This document shows, piece by piece, positions 52,600 to 61,701 of a DNA stretch of 64,000 bases. The stretch lies in NCBI RefSeq assembly GCF_046098205.1, contig NZ_JBJURJ010000008.1:1-64000 (forward strand), written 5' to 3'. The translations under genes and the position numbers were made by a program. Under the pieces are notes generated by a model that did not search any database, was not told where the DNA came from, and was given only the letters and a program-made list of their open reading frames with translations. Within the stretch, counting starts at the first letter, position 1; every line of letters starts with the position of its first letter. The stretch comes from Paenibacillus_AR mesotrionivorans (GTDB lineage: Bacteria > Bacillota > Bacilli > Paenibacillales > NBRC-103111).

Positions 52600-52801
52600 C
52601 CTGGGCCACGGGAAGTATTGCGGACCGGGGGGCGCTTATTCACGGTGAAAACGATGTTTGTTCAACCTAACGGACAGGAGATCCGCTATCTGGGCAAAAA
52701 GCGCAGGTTTGGCGCGGAAAAGCAAGCAATAACGTCCTCTGTGTCCGCGAAATCCGCAAATGTACGCTTTGGGGCGAAATAGCGGCTTCTCTGTCCGTTA
52801 G
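52600..52801. repeat. Intergenic repeat block (AAATAGCGG...TCCGTTAG family)
   Basis: The segment between the AraC and GH2 genes consists of repeat units, including TAACGGACAGGAGATCCGC at about 52669 and the pair at 52725-52801. Its last 25 bases are an exact inverted copy of 7504-7528. No gene is visible from 52540 to 52812. Confidence 0.72.
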
Positions 52802-52812
52802 CTGTACGTTCC

Positions 52813-54582
52813 TTAGAAATACCGGTTTTTCCCGCCGAAAATCTCCTTGATTTTCTCCAGCGGCACCTTGGGCACCCGGTCATAGGTCAAGAGGCCGTTG
52901 ATCTCTTGCTCCACATCTGTGAGCTGGGTGTAGCAGAAGCCTTGGATCACGGGTGTTTCCAGCAGGGGTTCCACCACAGCCGCGAGCTTCGCCAGGAAAT
53001 CCTCGTCGTTGTCCGCGCCGGAGTAGCCCCAGCCCTCCCACTCGCTTTTCTTGTAGGCAATGCCGCCGAATTCGGTGATCAGGAGCGGCTGGCCTGCATA
53101 AACCGTGCCGCCAACAAACAACTCTTTGCGGCTGGGCTTCATACCAAGAGCCTGCTCCAGAGTGCTATAGCGGCTGGCCAGCTCCTCGCGTTTCCACTCG
53201 TAATCATGGATGGTAAGCAGATCCGTGGTCATTTGCTCCCAGCCGTCATTGGAAACAACGGGACGGGTATCATCCAGGGATTTGGTCAGATAGTACATGG
53301 CCATGGCATGGCGCTGCTGCCGTTCGTCAATGAGGATGTTGGGCACACCCCAGCTCTCATTCAAGGGAACCCATACCACAAGCGCCGGATGATTGTAATC
53401 CCGCTCCACCGCCTCCTGCCATTCCGCGGTTACCTTGCGCACATATTCCTCCGAATAGGCATAAGCATTGGCCATTTCGCCCCATACCAGATAACCCAGC
53501 CGGTCGGCCCAATACAGATAACGCGGATCCTCGATCTTCTGGTGCTTCCGCGCACCGTTAAAGCCCATTTCTTTGGCCAGCTCAATATCCTGCTTCAAAG
53601 CCTCATCGCTGGGGGCAGTCAGAATTCCGTCCGGGAAGTATCCTTGGTCCAGCACCAGCCGCATAAAATACGCCCGGTTGTTCAGCATCAGTCTGCCCGA
53701 TTCCACAGCAATCTTGCGCATGCCGAAGTAGCTTTCCGCCTTGTCCGTTTCTACTCCGTCCACCAGCAAGGTGATGATCACCTCATATAAATTGGGACGC
53801 TCCGGAGACCACCACCGGCCCAGGCCATGATCATTAAAATCATGAAGACTTACGGTGCGGGCTTCTTCGGAATGGTTCAGCGAGAAGGTGGTCACCGAAC
53901 GGTACTCATCCTTGAAGCGGATTTCAATTTGCGCCTCTGCCTTGCAGCCGGCAGGGACCTGGCTCAGGAAGGTGCGGATCTGGATTTCATTGCGGTCAAT
54001 ATCCGGCTTGAACTTCAGCTTCTTGATATGAAGCTCGGCAACCGGCTCCAGCCATACGGTCTGCCAGATCCCGGTAGTCCGGGTATAGAAAATGGAGGCG
54101 GAGTCTTCCTTCCAATATTGCTTGCCCCGCGGCAGGGTCACATCCTTGCTGAAGTCCTCAACGCGGACAACAACCGTGTTTGCCCCATCCTGCAGAGCCG
54201 GGGTAATATCCGCCTGGAACGGCGTATGGCCGCCTTCATGATACGCAACCTGCCGTCCGTTCACCCATACGGTGGCTTGGTAATCCACTGCGCCGAAGTG
54301 CAGGATCACTTGCTGACCTGCCCATTCCGCCGGAACCGTGAAGCTGCGTTTGTACCAGACCAGATCATGGAAGCCAGTTTCCCCGATGCCGCTTAATTTG
54401 CTTTGATAGGTAAAGGGCACCTGGATTTGCTTGCTGAAAGCGTGGTTTCCTGTATGCCACTGCCCCGCATCTCCAACCCGGTTATCATCGAATTCAAATT
54501 CCCATGCTCCATTTAAATGCTGCCATGCGGTTCTGGTAAATTGGGGACGGGGGTATTCCGTCCGCAGAATAGGTTGTGTCAT
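52813..54582 (-). CDS. GH2 family beta-glycosidase
   Basis: The order is sugar-binding jelly roll (WQHLNGAWEFEFDDNRV, YKRSFTVPAEWAG), Ig-like domain, TIM barrel with acid/base Glu in VVWVPLNESWGVPN and nucleophile Glu in PLLITEFGGIAYK. It is 589 residues with no signal peptide, matching the short GH2 enzymes related to beta-glucuronidase and beta-galactosidase. The substrate is unknown; the window suggests a pectin or hemicellulose side chain. The start ATG is preceded by GAGGGGA. It is divergent from an ArsR-type fusion regulator. Confidence 0.87.
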   Translation of the reverse strand: MTQPILRTEYPRPQFTRTAWQHLNGAWEFEFDDNRVGDAGQWHTGNHAFSKQIQVPFTYQSKLSGIGETGFHDLVWYKRSFTVPAEWAGQQVILHFGAVDYQATVWVNGRQVAYHEGGHTPFQADITPALQDGANTVVVRVEDFSKDVTLPRGKQYWKEDSASIFYTRTTGIWQTVWLEPVAELHIKKLKFKPDIDRNEIQIRTFLSQVPAGCKAEAQIEIRFKDEYRSVTTFSLNHSEEARTVSLHDFNDHGLGRWWSPERPNLYEVIITLLVDGVETDKAESYFGMRKIAVESGRLMLNNRAYFMRLVLDQGYFPDGILTAPSDEALKQDIELAKEMGFNGARKHQKIEDPRYLYWADRLGYLVWGEMANAYAYSEEYVRKVTAEWQEAVERDYNHPALVVWVPLNESWGVPNILIDERQQRHAMAMYYLTKSLDDTRPVVSNDGWEQMTTDLLTIHDYEWKREELASRYSTLEQALGMKPSRKELFVGGTVYAGQPLLITEFGGIAYKKSEWEGWGYSGADNDEDFLAKLAAVVEPLLETPVIQGFCYTQLTDVEQEINGLLTYDRVPKVPLEKIKEIFGGKNRYF

Positions 54583-54614
54583 GACTCACATTCCCCTCAT
54601 TTACGTAATGTTAT

Positions 54615-54706
54615 GATTAACTTAATCACTTTACAGTTAATATGATAAGCAACCTCTTCCTTTATGTCAACATCAAGTTGATTATTTAACTTTTAGGTTA
54701 TATAAT
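54615..54706 (+). promoter_or_regulatory. GH2/ArsR divergent control region
   Basis: The regulator has a near-consensus promoter: TTGATT (54678-54683), 17-bp spacer, TATAAT (54701-54706). The dyad TCAAC-ATCAA-GTTGA (54667-54681) overlaps its -35. A second dyad, GATTAA-C-TTAATC (54615-54627), lies on the GH2 side. Both are candidate binding sites for the ArsR-type protein; two AT-rich dyads would let it control both genes. Confidence 0.7.
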
Positions 54707-54731
54707 TGAAGGATCTAGGAGGAGTGAATGG

Positions 54732-55640
54732 ATGAAACTGGATGTCACTACAGCCAACATGCGGGTTTTGGAGTGTTTCTCCTCGGAAACCCGGGTCCGC
54801 ATAATCGAGCTATTGAATGAGAAGGCCTACAATATCGGGGAATTGGCGGAGGCCCTTGGTCTTTCCTCCGCCATCATGACCAAGCATATCCAGAAGCTGG
54901 AGGAAGCCGGACTGGTGGCCACAGAAAATTTGGTGGGCAAACGGGGCACCCAAAAACGCTGCACACTGAAGCTGGACCAACTGACCCTCATGCTTCGGAC
55001 CGACAGCGGTACAGAGGAGCAGTCTAACCGCAACAGCTTCACCGTCGACCTGCCGGTTGGCCAATACAGTGCCTATGAAGTCCGCCCTACCTGCGGACTG
55101 GCATCCTCGGAGAAACGGATCGGCATGATGGATGACCCCCGTTACTTCGATGACCCGGAGCGCACCCAAGCCGAGCACCTGTGGTTTGCCAGCGGCTTCG
55201 TGGAATACCGCGTACCGAATTATCTGGTGGGAAACCAGGCTGCCACCGGCTTCACCGTTTCCCTGGAGATTTGCTCTGAGGCTCCCCGCTACAACGAAAA
55301 TTGGCCGTCTGACATCACCTTCGCTGTCAACGGCCTGGAGGTTGCCACCTGGACCTGCCCTGGCGACTTCGGGAGCAGGCGGGGGCTGTATACCCCTTCT
55401 TGGTGGGTGGACACACAATATGGACTGCAAAAAACGCTATCTATTACCGAAAACGGAACATTCATCGACGGTGTCCAATTTTCCGGCATCCGGATCAGCC
55501 AGTTGAATATCCGGGCCGGACAGGAGCTGCGCCTGCGTATCTCCTGCCCGGAAACCGCCGCCCACTGCGGAGGCGTCAGCCTGTTCGGCAAGGGCTTCGG
55601 GAATTACCCCCAGGACATCCGGGTGGCCATTACGGTGTAG
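54732..55640 (+). CDS. ArsR-type regulator fused to a C-terminal beta domain
   Basis: Residues 1-90 are an ArsR-like winged helix (LECFSSETRVRIIELLNEKA, then SSAIMTKHIQKLEEAGLV). Residues 105-302 form a beta-rich domain with many aromatic and Gly residues (HLWFASGFVEYRVPNYLVG, SLEICSEAPRYNENWPSDI), more like a carbohydrate-binding fold than the metal-sensing ArsR proteins. There is no CxC metal site in the helix. The start ATG is preceded by AGGAGG. It is divergent from a GH2 gene and probably senses its sugar. Its 3' end overlaps the convergent YesM gene by 11 bp. Confidence 0.82.
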   Translation: MKLDVTTANMRVLECFSSETRVRIIELLNEKAYNIGELAEALGLSSAIMTKHIQKLEEAGLVATENLVGKRGTQKRCTLKLDQLTLMLRTDSGTEEQSNRNSFTVDLPVGQYSAYEVRPTCGLASSEKRIGMMDDPRYFDDPERTQAEHLWFASGFVEYRVPNYLVGNQAATGFTVSLEICSEAPRYNENWPSDITFAVNGLEVATWTCPGDFGSRRGLYTPSWWVDTQYGLQKTLSITENGTFIDGVQFSGIRISQLNIRAGQELRLRISCPETAAHCGGVSLFGKGFGNYPQDIRVAITV

Positions 55641-57444
55641 AGGGCAGCTGCGGCAGCCGCAAGGTTACCGTTGTCCCTTGGCCGGGCTTACTTTCGATGG
55701 CAATGCCATACCGCTCTCCGAACAAAAGCCGCAGCCTGTTATGGATATTGGACAATCCGATGCTTTTTCCGGGTTGTCCATTTTGCGCAGGTTCGGCATT
55801 CTCCATGCTCAGCTTGGCCTGAAGGGCGGCCAGCTCCTCCGTCTCCATTCCCTTCCCGGTATCGGTAATCCGAAAGCAAACATCCCCTTGCGCATCCATA
55901 CTCCCGCTGACCCGGAGCTGACCGCCGGCATCCATCCGCTCCAGCCCGTGATACACGGAATTTTCTACAATCGGCTGGAGAATCATCTTGGGGGTGCTCA
56001 TCTCCAGCAAAGCCTCATCCACGTGAATCTCCATGTCAAACTTGTTCTCGTACCGGATGGAGATAATGTTCATATACGCTTGGATGCAGTCCAGCTCCTC
56101 CCTGATCCGCACAAGCTCATCCTTTCGGATGCTGTACCGGAAGATCTTGGACATGCAGGAGGTAATCTGCGCAATTTCCCTGCTTCCGTATTCCAACCCG
56201 ATGCTGCTGATGCAATTCAGCGTGTTATACAGGAAGTGGGGATTAATCTGGCTTTGAAGAGCAGAATACTCCGCCTGCTTCTGGCTCAGCTCGGATTCAT
56301 ATAACCGGGCCTGGGTGCTTACCATATCCTTCGCCATATCCTCCATTTCGTCCATCACCCGGTTAATATCGCAGGCCAATAGCCCAACCTCATTGGTAGA
56401 CCGCACCTTAATGCGGAAGCCCATATCCCGCCTGCCCACCTTCTTCATATCCATGACAAGTCCCATCACCGGGCGCATCAGATTGCTCATAAAAAAGCTG
56501 CCCATCAAAATCAGGCTGAGTATAGCCCCGATCCCTACAATAATGCTGGCCTTGCGCATTGGATTCATGTCCGCAGTCAGCTCATGCACCGGGATCATAC
56601 TGACAATCCTCCAGCCCTCCGCCTGCTCCAGACCTTTGACCTGCACCAAAATTTCTTCCCCGTCGATGGTGGTTTTCACACCGTTCAGCAGGATGTTCTT
56701 GTCCATGGCAAGCACATCCTGGAATAACGTGCCCCGGGCATTGGAGCTGGTGGAGGCAATCACCTCATCGCGGTTATTCAGAATGTACAGGGTGGAATTA
56801 GGTGTAAGCTCCGTATTCTCCACAAGACCCTGCATCCTCTCCATATTGACCATAACCGTGCAGAAGCCGGTAACCTGCGAGAAATAAATCCCCCCAATGG
56901 TCTCCACAATCGGCGCTATATAAAAGAACTGTTCCGATTCTGTTCTGTCGTCTTTTAGAATTGTCGTAAACATCCCTTTGTCCCGCAGCGAAGGGTCATC
57001 CTTATACATGCGGATAAAGGATTCATAGGAAGGGAGAAAAAATATATCGCCGCTGGAGGACGTCAGACTGTAAAGCCGCCTTCCCCGGATGTCGTTAATC
57101 ACAATTCCGTTCACATACGAATTAAAGGATCTCATATATTCCATAAGATCCAATGCATATGGCCCGCTGTCAAACGCCCGTTTGTAATCATCATCCACAA
57201 CAGAGAATTCCTGAATCAGCTTGCTGTTAACTGCAATGCTGGTGCTGACCCGGATATCATTAAACACCGAATCAATTTTGCTGCGGGTCTGATCAATCAT
57301 CTGGTTCCCGTAATTGGCTGCCCGCTTCTGGGTCAACGTAGAGAAGCTATTAAAAAAATAAAGCTCCATAACCGTAAATATCACAATCGAGAAACAAAAG
57401 ATAAGCCATATCTGATGCTTCAGTTTCAGCTTGCTGATTTTCAT
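55630..57444 (-). CDS. yesM: YesM-type sensor histidine kinase
   Basis: Membrane segments at about residues 12-34 and 288-310 bracket an extracellular dCache-like sensor. HAMP follows, then the His_kinase domain with the phospho-acceptor in QINPHFLYNTLNCISS, and HATPase_c with IVENSVYHGLERM and GKGMETEELAALQ. It is 604 residues, the usual length. The ATG lies 29 bases after the YesN stop, behind CGGAGCGG. It pairs with YesN to sense external sugar and control the nearby transporter. Confidence 0.9.
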   Translation of the reverse strand: MKISKLKLKHQIWLIFCFSIVIFTVMELYFFNSFSTLTQKRAANYGNQMIDQTRSKIDSVFNDIRVSTSIAVNSKLIQEFSVVDDDYKRAFDSGPYALDLMEYMRSFNSYVNGIVINDIRGRRLYSLTSSSGDIFFLPSYESFIRMYKDDPSLRDKGMFTTILKDDRTESEQFFYIAPIVETIGGIYFSQVTGFCTVMVNMERMQGLVENTELTPNSTLYILNNRDEVIASTSSNARGTLFQDVLAMDKNILLNGVKTTIDGEEILVQVKGLEQAEGWRIVSMIPVHELTADMNPMRKASIIVGIGAILSLILMGSFFMSNLMRPVMGLVMDMKKVGRRDMGFRIKVRSTNEVGLLACDINRVMDEMEDMAKDMVSTQARLYESELSQKQAEYSALQSQINPHFLYNTLNCISSIGLEYGSREIAQITSCMSKIFRYSIRKDELVRIREELDCIQAYMNIISIRYENKFDMEIHVDEALLEMSTPKMILQPIVENSVYHGLERMDAGGQLRVSGSMDAQGDVCFRITDTGKGMETEELAALQAKLSMENAEPAQNGQPGKSIGLSNIHNRLRLLFGERYGIAIESKPGQGTTVTLRLPQLPSTP

Positions 57445-57472
57445 GACCCGCCGCTCCGATCTTAGGGCGTGT

Positions 57473-58921
57473 TTATAATCCGCTTTTTCTGAATTTGGTG
57501 GGCGTCATCCCGCAATGCTTCTTGAATACCTTATTGAAATAATAATAATCCACGTACCCGGCCTCAATGGCAATTTCCTCAATGGACAGATCCGTTTGCT
57601 TCAACAGCTCACGGGCTTTCCTGATTCGAAGCTCCGACACGTATTCGGAGAAGGTTTTGCCCAGATGTTTCTTGAACAATTGGCAGCAATACACCTGATT
57701 AATATAGAATTGGGCAGACAAGTCCTTCAGGTACAGCTTTTCCTCAAAATGGCCGTCGATATATGCAATCATCCGGTTGAAGCAAGACTGGATGTCCCCT
57801 TCTTGCAAGGAGCGGCTGTTGCCTTGCCTAATGGAGGCAAGAACGTCATGCAAAAAGCTGCACAGAGACTCAAAGTGCTCGAACCGTTCCTTAATTTCGG
57901 AATAATTCAGGAACTCCAGCTCCATGTCCTTCAATTCCTCGGAATAGGCGTTGACCAGGATTCCCATGGCCTGATTCCACAAATAAACAACTTCACCCAT
58001 GCCCAGACGGTGCTCCCTGAAGTAATTCTGCAGCCCTTGTATATACTCCTCCAGGTTCTCAAACTGATTGCCCTGAATGATCCGGCTCATCTCGGCAATA
58101 CAAGGCTTGACCAGATGGAGCTTCGGTTCGTAGAGAGCAGCACCTGCAGCATTCTCCAGGAACACCCGGGAGGCGGACAGGTCCGCTTCCTTAATCAGCT
58201 TGCCCATATGCTTCAGCTCGGTGGAGATGCTGCTGATGCCCATGGAGTGGATGCCCGTCTCCATAAGCGCTGCATCAGTCCACCGCCCTTCCAGGCCGGC
58301 TGTATCCTCCGCCATCCGGACCACCAGCATTTTGCGGGTTCCGGCTTCCACCACCACGGTGGTGACAGATGTTTCCCCTGAAGGCAGCAGCTTTCGGATA
58401 TCCTTGGTTTCACTCCCGAAATAAACGGCTAATACCTGATAATGCCGATCGGCCGCGCCGTCCGTATGGGGCAGGAGGCGTCTGATATCGTCCTCGTCCC
58501 CCGAGGTCAGCGCATCCAGCAGAAGATGATTGCGCGCCGCCTTCAGCCGGGAGAAATGCGTAGCCAGCTTCGCAATAAACGGATCCGTCATATCCACATC
58601 CAACGGCTTCAGGAAATAATCCAGTGCACCGTAACGCAGCGCTTCCTGAGCGTATTCAAATTCCGCATACCCGCTTACAATGACAAACTCGGTGCCCAGT
58701 CCTTGTATTTTGGCCCTCTTCATCAACTCCAGACCGGATATATCCGGCATCCGGATATCCGTAAACACCAGGTCCGGTTCAGATGCTTGTATGGCGTCCC
58801 ATGCTTTGTAAGCGCTTGTAAATTGCCCGGTGACTTCAAAGCCGTACTTCTCCCAATCAAACGCGTTGCGGATTCCTTTAATGGCCCACGATTCATCATC
58901 CACAATCATAACCTTGTACAA
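57473..58921 (-). CDS. yesN: YesN-type response regulator with AraC DNA-binding domain
   Basis: The receiver domain has VMIVDDES, phospho-acceptor Asp in PDLVFTDIRMPDISGLELM and the Lys in ALDYFLKPLD. A mid region is followed by an AraC-type double helix-turn-helix (LYLKDLSAQFYINQVYCCQL; IEEIAIEAGYVDYYYFNKVF). Relatives begin MYKVMIVDDE, which places the start at TTG 58921, six bases after AAGGGGG. It is 482 residues. It lies between the solute-binding lipoprotein gene and the kinase gene and should activate the ABC operon when phosphorylated. Confidence 0.9.
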   Translation of the reverse strand: MYKVMIVDDESWAIKGIRNAFDWEKYGFEVTGQFTSAYKAWDAIQASEPDLVFTDIRMPDISGLELMKRAKIQGLGTEFVIVSGYAEFEYAQEALRYGALDYFLKPLDVDMTDPFIAKLATHFSRLKAARNHLLLDALTSGDEDDIRRLLPHTDGAADRHYQVLAVYFGSETKDIRKLLPSGETSVTTVVVEAGTRKMLVVRMAEDTAGLEGRWTDAALMETGIHSMGISSISTELKHMGKLIKEADLSASRVFLENAAGAALYEPKLHLVKPCIAEMSRIIQGNQFENLEEYIQGLQNYFREHRLGMGEVVYLWNQAMGILVNAYSEELKDMELEFLNYSEIKERFEHFESLCSFLHDVLASIRQGNSRSLQEGDIQSCFNRMIAYIDGHFEEKLYLKDLSAQFYINQVYCCQLFKKHLGKTFSEYVSELRIRKARELLKQTDLSIEEIAIEAGYVDYYYFNKVFKKHCGMTPTKFRKSGL

Positions 58922-59010
58922 GGGTATCCCCCTTACCATATGGATTCCTCCGAATAATAGCAAACCTGTTTCGGAATAGCAAACAAACTATCTCCGGGGA
59001 GGACAGGCAA

Positions 59011-59055
59011 ATACGGATAAACCATGTTCGAGACCAAACGATGGTTTATCCGTAT
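59011..59055 (-). promoter_or_regulatory. Intercistronic hairpin between the lipoprotein and yesN genes
   Basis: A perfect 15-bp inverted repeat (59011-59025 with 59041-59055, loop of 15) has no T run. It begins nine bases after the lipoprotein stop. Such a hairpin commonly blocks 3' decay of an upstream message or partly ends transcription, giving more binding protein than downstream regulator. Confidence 0.7.
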
Positions 59056-59063
59056 CCGTTACC

Positions 59064-60674
59064 TTACTTCTTGCCCTTAACTTCTCTGTAGTTCTTGATG
59101 TTCTCTTCTTGAACTGCCTTGCCGCCGGCATCCATATATTCCTTCACCAGCTTATCATACAAGGTATCGAACTCCGCCGGTTTGGCCACAAGCAGCCGGT
59201 CAATCATCTGCTTGTTCATGTCGCCCAGCGTCTTGCCGTATTTGACATCCGAATCGTTGGGAACGCCATAGTAGAAGCCGGTGTAACCGTCTGTCGTATT
59301 GATTTTGTAGGAATCCACGGCAAACTTCTCATAGCTTTGATCGCCGGCAGCCAGAGTGGCGGCATACGTTCTGACGTTCTTTTCGGTGTCGCCCAGCTCG
59401 GCGCCGTTTACAACCAAAGTATAGTCCAGATTCAAATTGCTCATCTGCATATTCTCCCCGGTTTGCGTTATCCCTTGGGGAATGCCGTTCACCAGCTTAT
59501 GATTGACACCTTCTTGGCCGAATTGCAGGAAGAACAGCACCTCGGGGTTGGCCATCCAATTCAGATACTTCATAGCCAAATCGGCATTTTTACTGCTCTT
59601 GGGGATGAAGGAGAACAGGCCGTTTTCATTGTACATTTCCTTCAGGTATTTCCCTTCACTGTTCTTGAAGGTATCTACCGGTACAAATTTGGCGTCAGGC
59701 GCATTTTGCTTTAGCGGATCACGGATTTTTTGGGTCAGCGGATAATCCCAGTTGGCTGCGTAGAAACCAACCTTGCCGTTTGTTACATCGGCATCGGCTT
59801 GTTTAGCCGTTTTGTCCAGGGCAAAATCCGGACTGATCAGCTTTTCATTGTACAGCTTATTCAGCCATTTGAAGGCATCCTTGTGGCCGGGCTTCAGCCA
59901 GTTGGGGGTGGTGACGAACTCCTCCTCCGACATGGGACCCCAGAAGGATTGAACCAGGTTGCCGAAGGTATAGTTCATGCCTGCTGCCGCTGTGGCCCAA
60001 GGGATGACACCGTTTACATTACCGGGGTTCTTATCGCGGAAAGCAACCAATGTTGCATACAATTCATCCTTGTTCGTCGGAACCGGCATACCCAGCTTAT
60101 CCAGCCAATCCTTGCGGATAAACATGCCATTCCAGGCAATCAATGTGCGTTTGGCCGGGATGGATACTTGTTTGCCCTGGTACTTCCCGTAGGAGAGCAC
60201 CTTGTCGCCCAGGTAGGACTTCAGCTGCTTGCCATGCTTTTCCATCAATTCATCCAGAGTATAAAGGCCGTTGCTCTTGGCAAAACGGGTTACCGTTGTG
60301 CCGTCATAGGTGAAGGAAATATCAGGGGCTTCGTTGGCGGCCATCAGCACATTCAGCTTGTCGACCTCCTGGGAACGGGGGACGGACACATATTTGACAA
60401 TGGCGTTATTGGGCTTTCCGAATTTCTCATTGACATACTTGGTCCAGGTATTGTTGTTCAAGTCCGGCTGTCCCTGCACCCCTCTGTCGAACACCTCCAC
60501 TGTCAAGGTGACAGGAGGTCCGGAAGGCGCTGCGGAAGCAGCGGTTGATGCCGCCGGAGATGCCGTGTCCCCGCTTTTTTTGTCATCGCTGCCGCAGCCT
60601 GCCGCAACACCGGCCAGAAGCGCCGTGCTAAATAGAATTGCTGTTGTTTTTTTTACGCCTGTATTCACTTTCAA
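59064..60674 (-). CDS. Large solute-binding lipoprotein of a sugar ABC transporter (LipO/YtcQ type)
   Basis: A signal peptide with lipobox LAGVAAGCGS is followed by a Ser/Ala linker and an extracellular solute-binding family 1 fold of about 500 residues (MLMAANEAPDISFTYDG-like opening, NADLAMKYLNWMANPEVLFF near the C-terminus). Total about 536, the usual size for Paenibacillus LipO/YtcQ proteins. The best start is TTG at 60674, seven bases after AGGAG. It binds oligosaccharides for the two permeases upstream; the ATPase is not encoded here, so a shared MsmK-like ATPase is expected. Confidence 0.9.
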   Translation of the reverse strand: MKVNTGVKKTTAILFSTALLAGVAAGCGSDDKKSGDTASPAASTAASAAPSGPPVTLTVEVFDRGVQGQPDLNNNTWTKYVNEKFGKPNNAIVKYVSVPRSQEVDKLNVLMAANEAPDISFTYDGTTVTRFAKSNGLYTLDELMEKHGKQLKSYLGDKVLSYGKYQGKQVSIPAKRTLIAWNGMFIRKDWLDKLGMPVPTNKDELYATLVAFRDKNPGNVNGVIPWATAAAGMNYTFGNLVQSFWGPMSEEEFVTTPNWLKPGHKDAFKWLNKLYNEKLISPDFALDKTAKQADADVTNGKVGFYAANWDYPLTQKIRDPLKQNAPDAKFVPVDTFKNSEGKYLKEMYNENGLFSFIPKSSKNADLAMKYLNWMANPEVLFFLQFGQEGVNHKLVNGIPQGITQTGENMQMSNLNLDYTLVVNGAELGDTEKNVRTYAATLAAGDQSYEKFAVDSYKINTTDGYTGFYYGVPNDSDVKYGKTLGDMNKQMIDRLLVAKPAEFDTLYDKLVKEYMDAGGKAVQEENIKNYREVKGKK

Positions 60675-60804
60675 CCACCCTCTCCTATTGCTTGTAAGGT
60701 CATGTGTACCGTACAGCCCTTGCTTCTTGCCTTCCGCATATCCATTATCCGCCGTTCCGGGAATCACCCCCTTGTTTCGAATCTGCTTCTCCCGTTTTTC
60801 CTTA

Positions 60805-61701
60805 TCAGCCCTTGATCGCCCCGGTCATCACCCCATCCACGAAATACTTCTGCAGCTTGGGATAAATCAGCAAAATCGGGATTGTGGTAAACATGACGCT
60901 GGCCGCCTTCAGTGACTCCGGAACAATAAACGAGCCTACGGATCCTTCGCCCCCTTGTTGACTGTCCAGCTGCTGATTGGCCGATATAATCTGGTACAGC
61001 TTCATCTGCATGGGATACAGATTTTTCTTGGTAATGTAGAATAGGGCATCCTGGAAGCCATTCCATCTGTCTACAGCGTAGAAAAGGCTTAAGGTGGCGA
61101 TAGAAGGCAGCGAAAGAGGAAGCACGATTTTGATGAGAATGCCCAGATCCGAACATCCGTCAATCGCCGCCGACTCCTCCAGACTCTCCGGGAGATTGGT
61201 AAAGAAGGTTTTCAGGATGATCATATTAAACACACTCATAGCACCAGGCAGCACCAGACTCCACACCGTATTCATCATACCCAGGTTTTTGACCAGGATG
61301 TATGAAGGAATCAGACCGCCGCTGAAGTACATGGTGAACACCAATGCTGTCAAAATAAAGTTTCTTCCCATCAGCCGTTTCTTCGTCAGCGGATAGGCAG
61401 CGCAGATGGTCAGAAACATACACACCACCGTGTACAAAACCGTCAGCACGATACTGTAGCCCAGTGTATACAGCATATCCACATCCGTCAGAATGGTTTT
61501 GTAGGTTTCGGCTGTAAAGCCTACCGGCCACAAGCCAACCTTCTGGGCAATGATCGCTTCGTTGGAGCTGAAGGAAAGCGCAATCATGTACAAGAACGGC
61601 ACGATGCATGTGATGGACAAAGCCACAATAAAGGCAATGATCGCAATATCCGCCACCGTCATTTTTTTCTTTTTCGCTGTTGTATTCACCATACTCACCA
61701 T
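60805..61701 (-). CDS. Sugar ABC transporter permease (MalG/YtcP type)
   Basis: Six membrane segments are visible, with EAA-loop sequence LPESLEESAAIDGCSDLGIL, typical of MalG-like carbohydrate permeases of the LplC/YtcP group. It is 298 residues. The start ATG is behind GAGGATGG and overlaps the stop of the partner permease gene by seven bases, so the two are coupled. It lies between the partner permease and the solute-binding lipoprotein gene. Confidence 0.92.
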   Translation of the reverse strand: MVSMVNTTAKKKKMTVADIAIIAFIVALSITCIVPFLYMIALSFSSNEAIIAQKVGLWPVGFTAETYKTILTDVDMLYTLGYSIVLTVLYTVVCMFLTICAAYPLTKKRLMGRNFILTALVFTMYFSGGLIPSYILVKNLGMMNTVWSLVLPGAMSVFNMIILKTFFTNLPESLEESAAIDGCSDLGILIKIVLPLSLPSIATLSLFYAVDRWNGFQDALFYITKKNLYPMQMKLYQIISANQQLDSQQGGEGSVGSFIVPESLKAASVMFTTIPILLIYPKLQKYFVDGVMTGAIKG

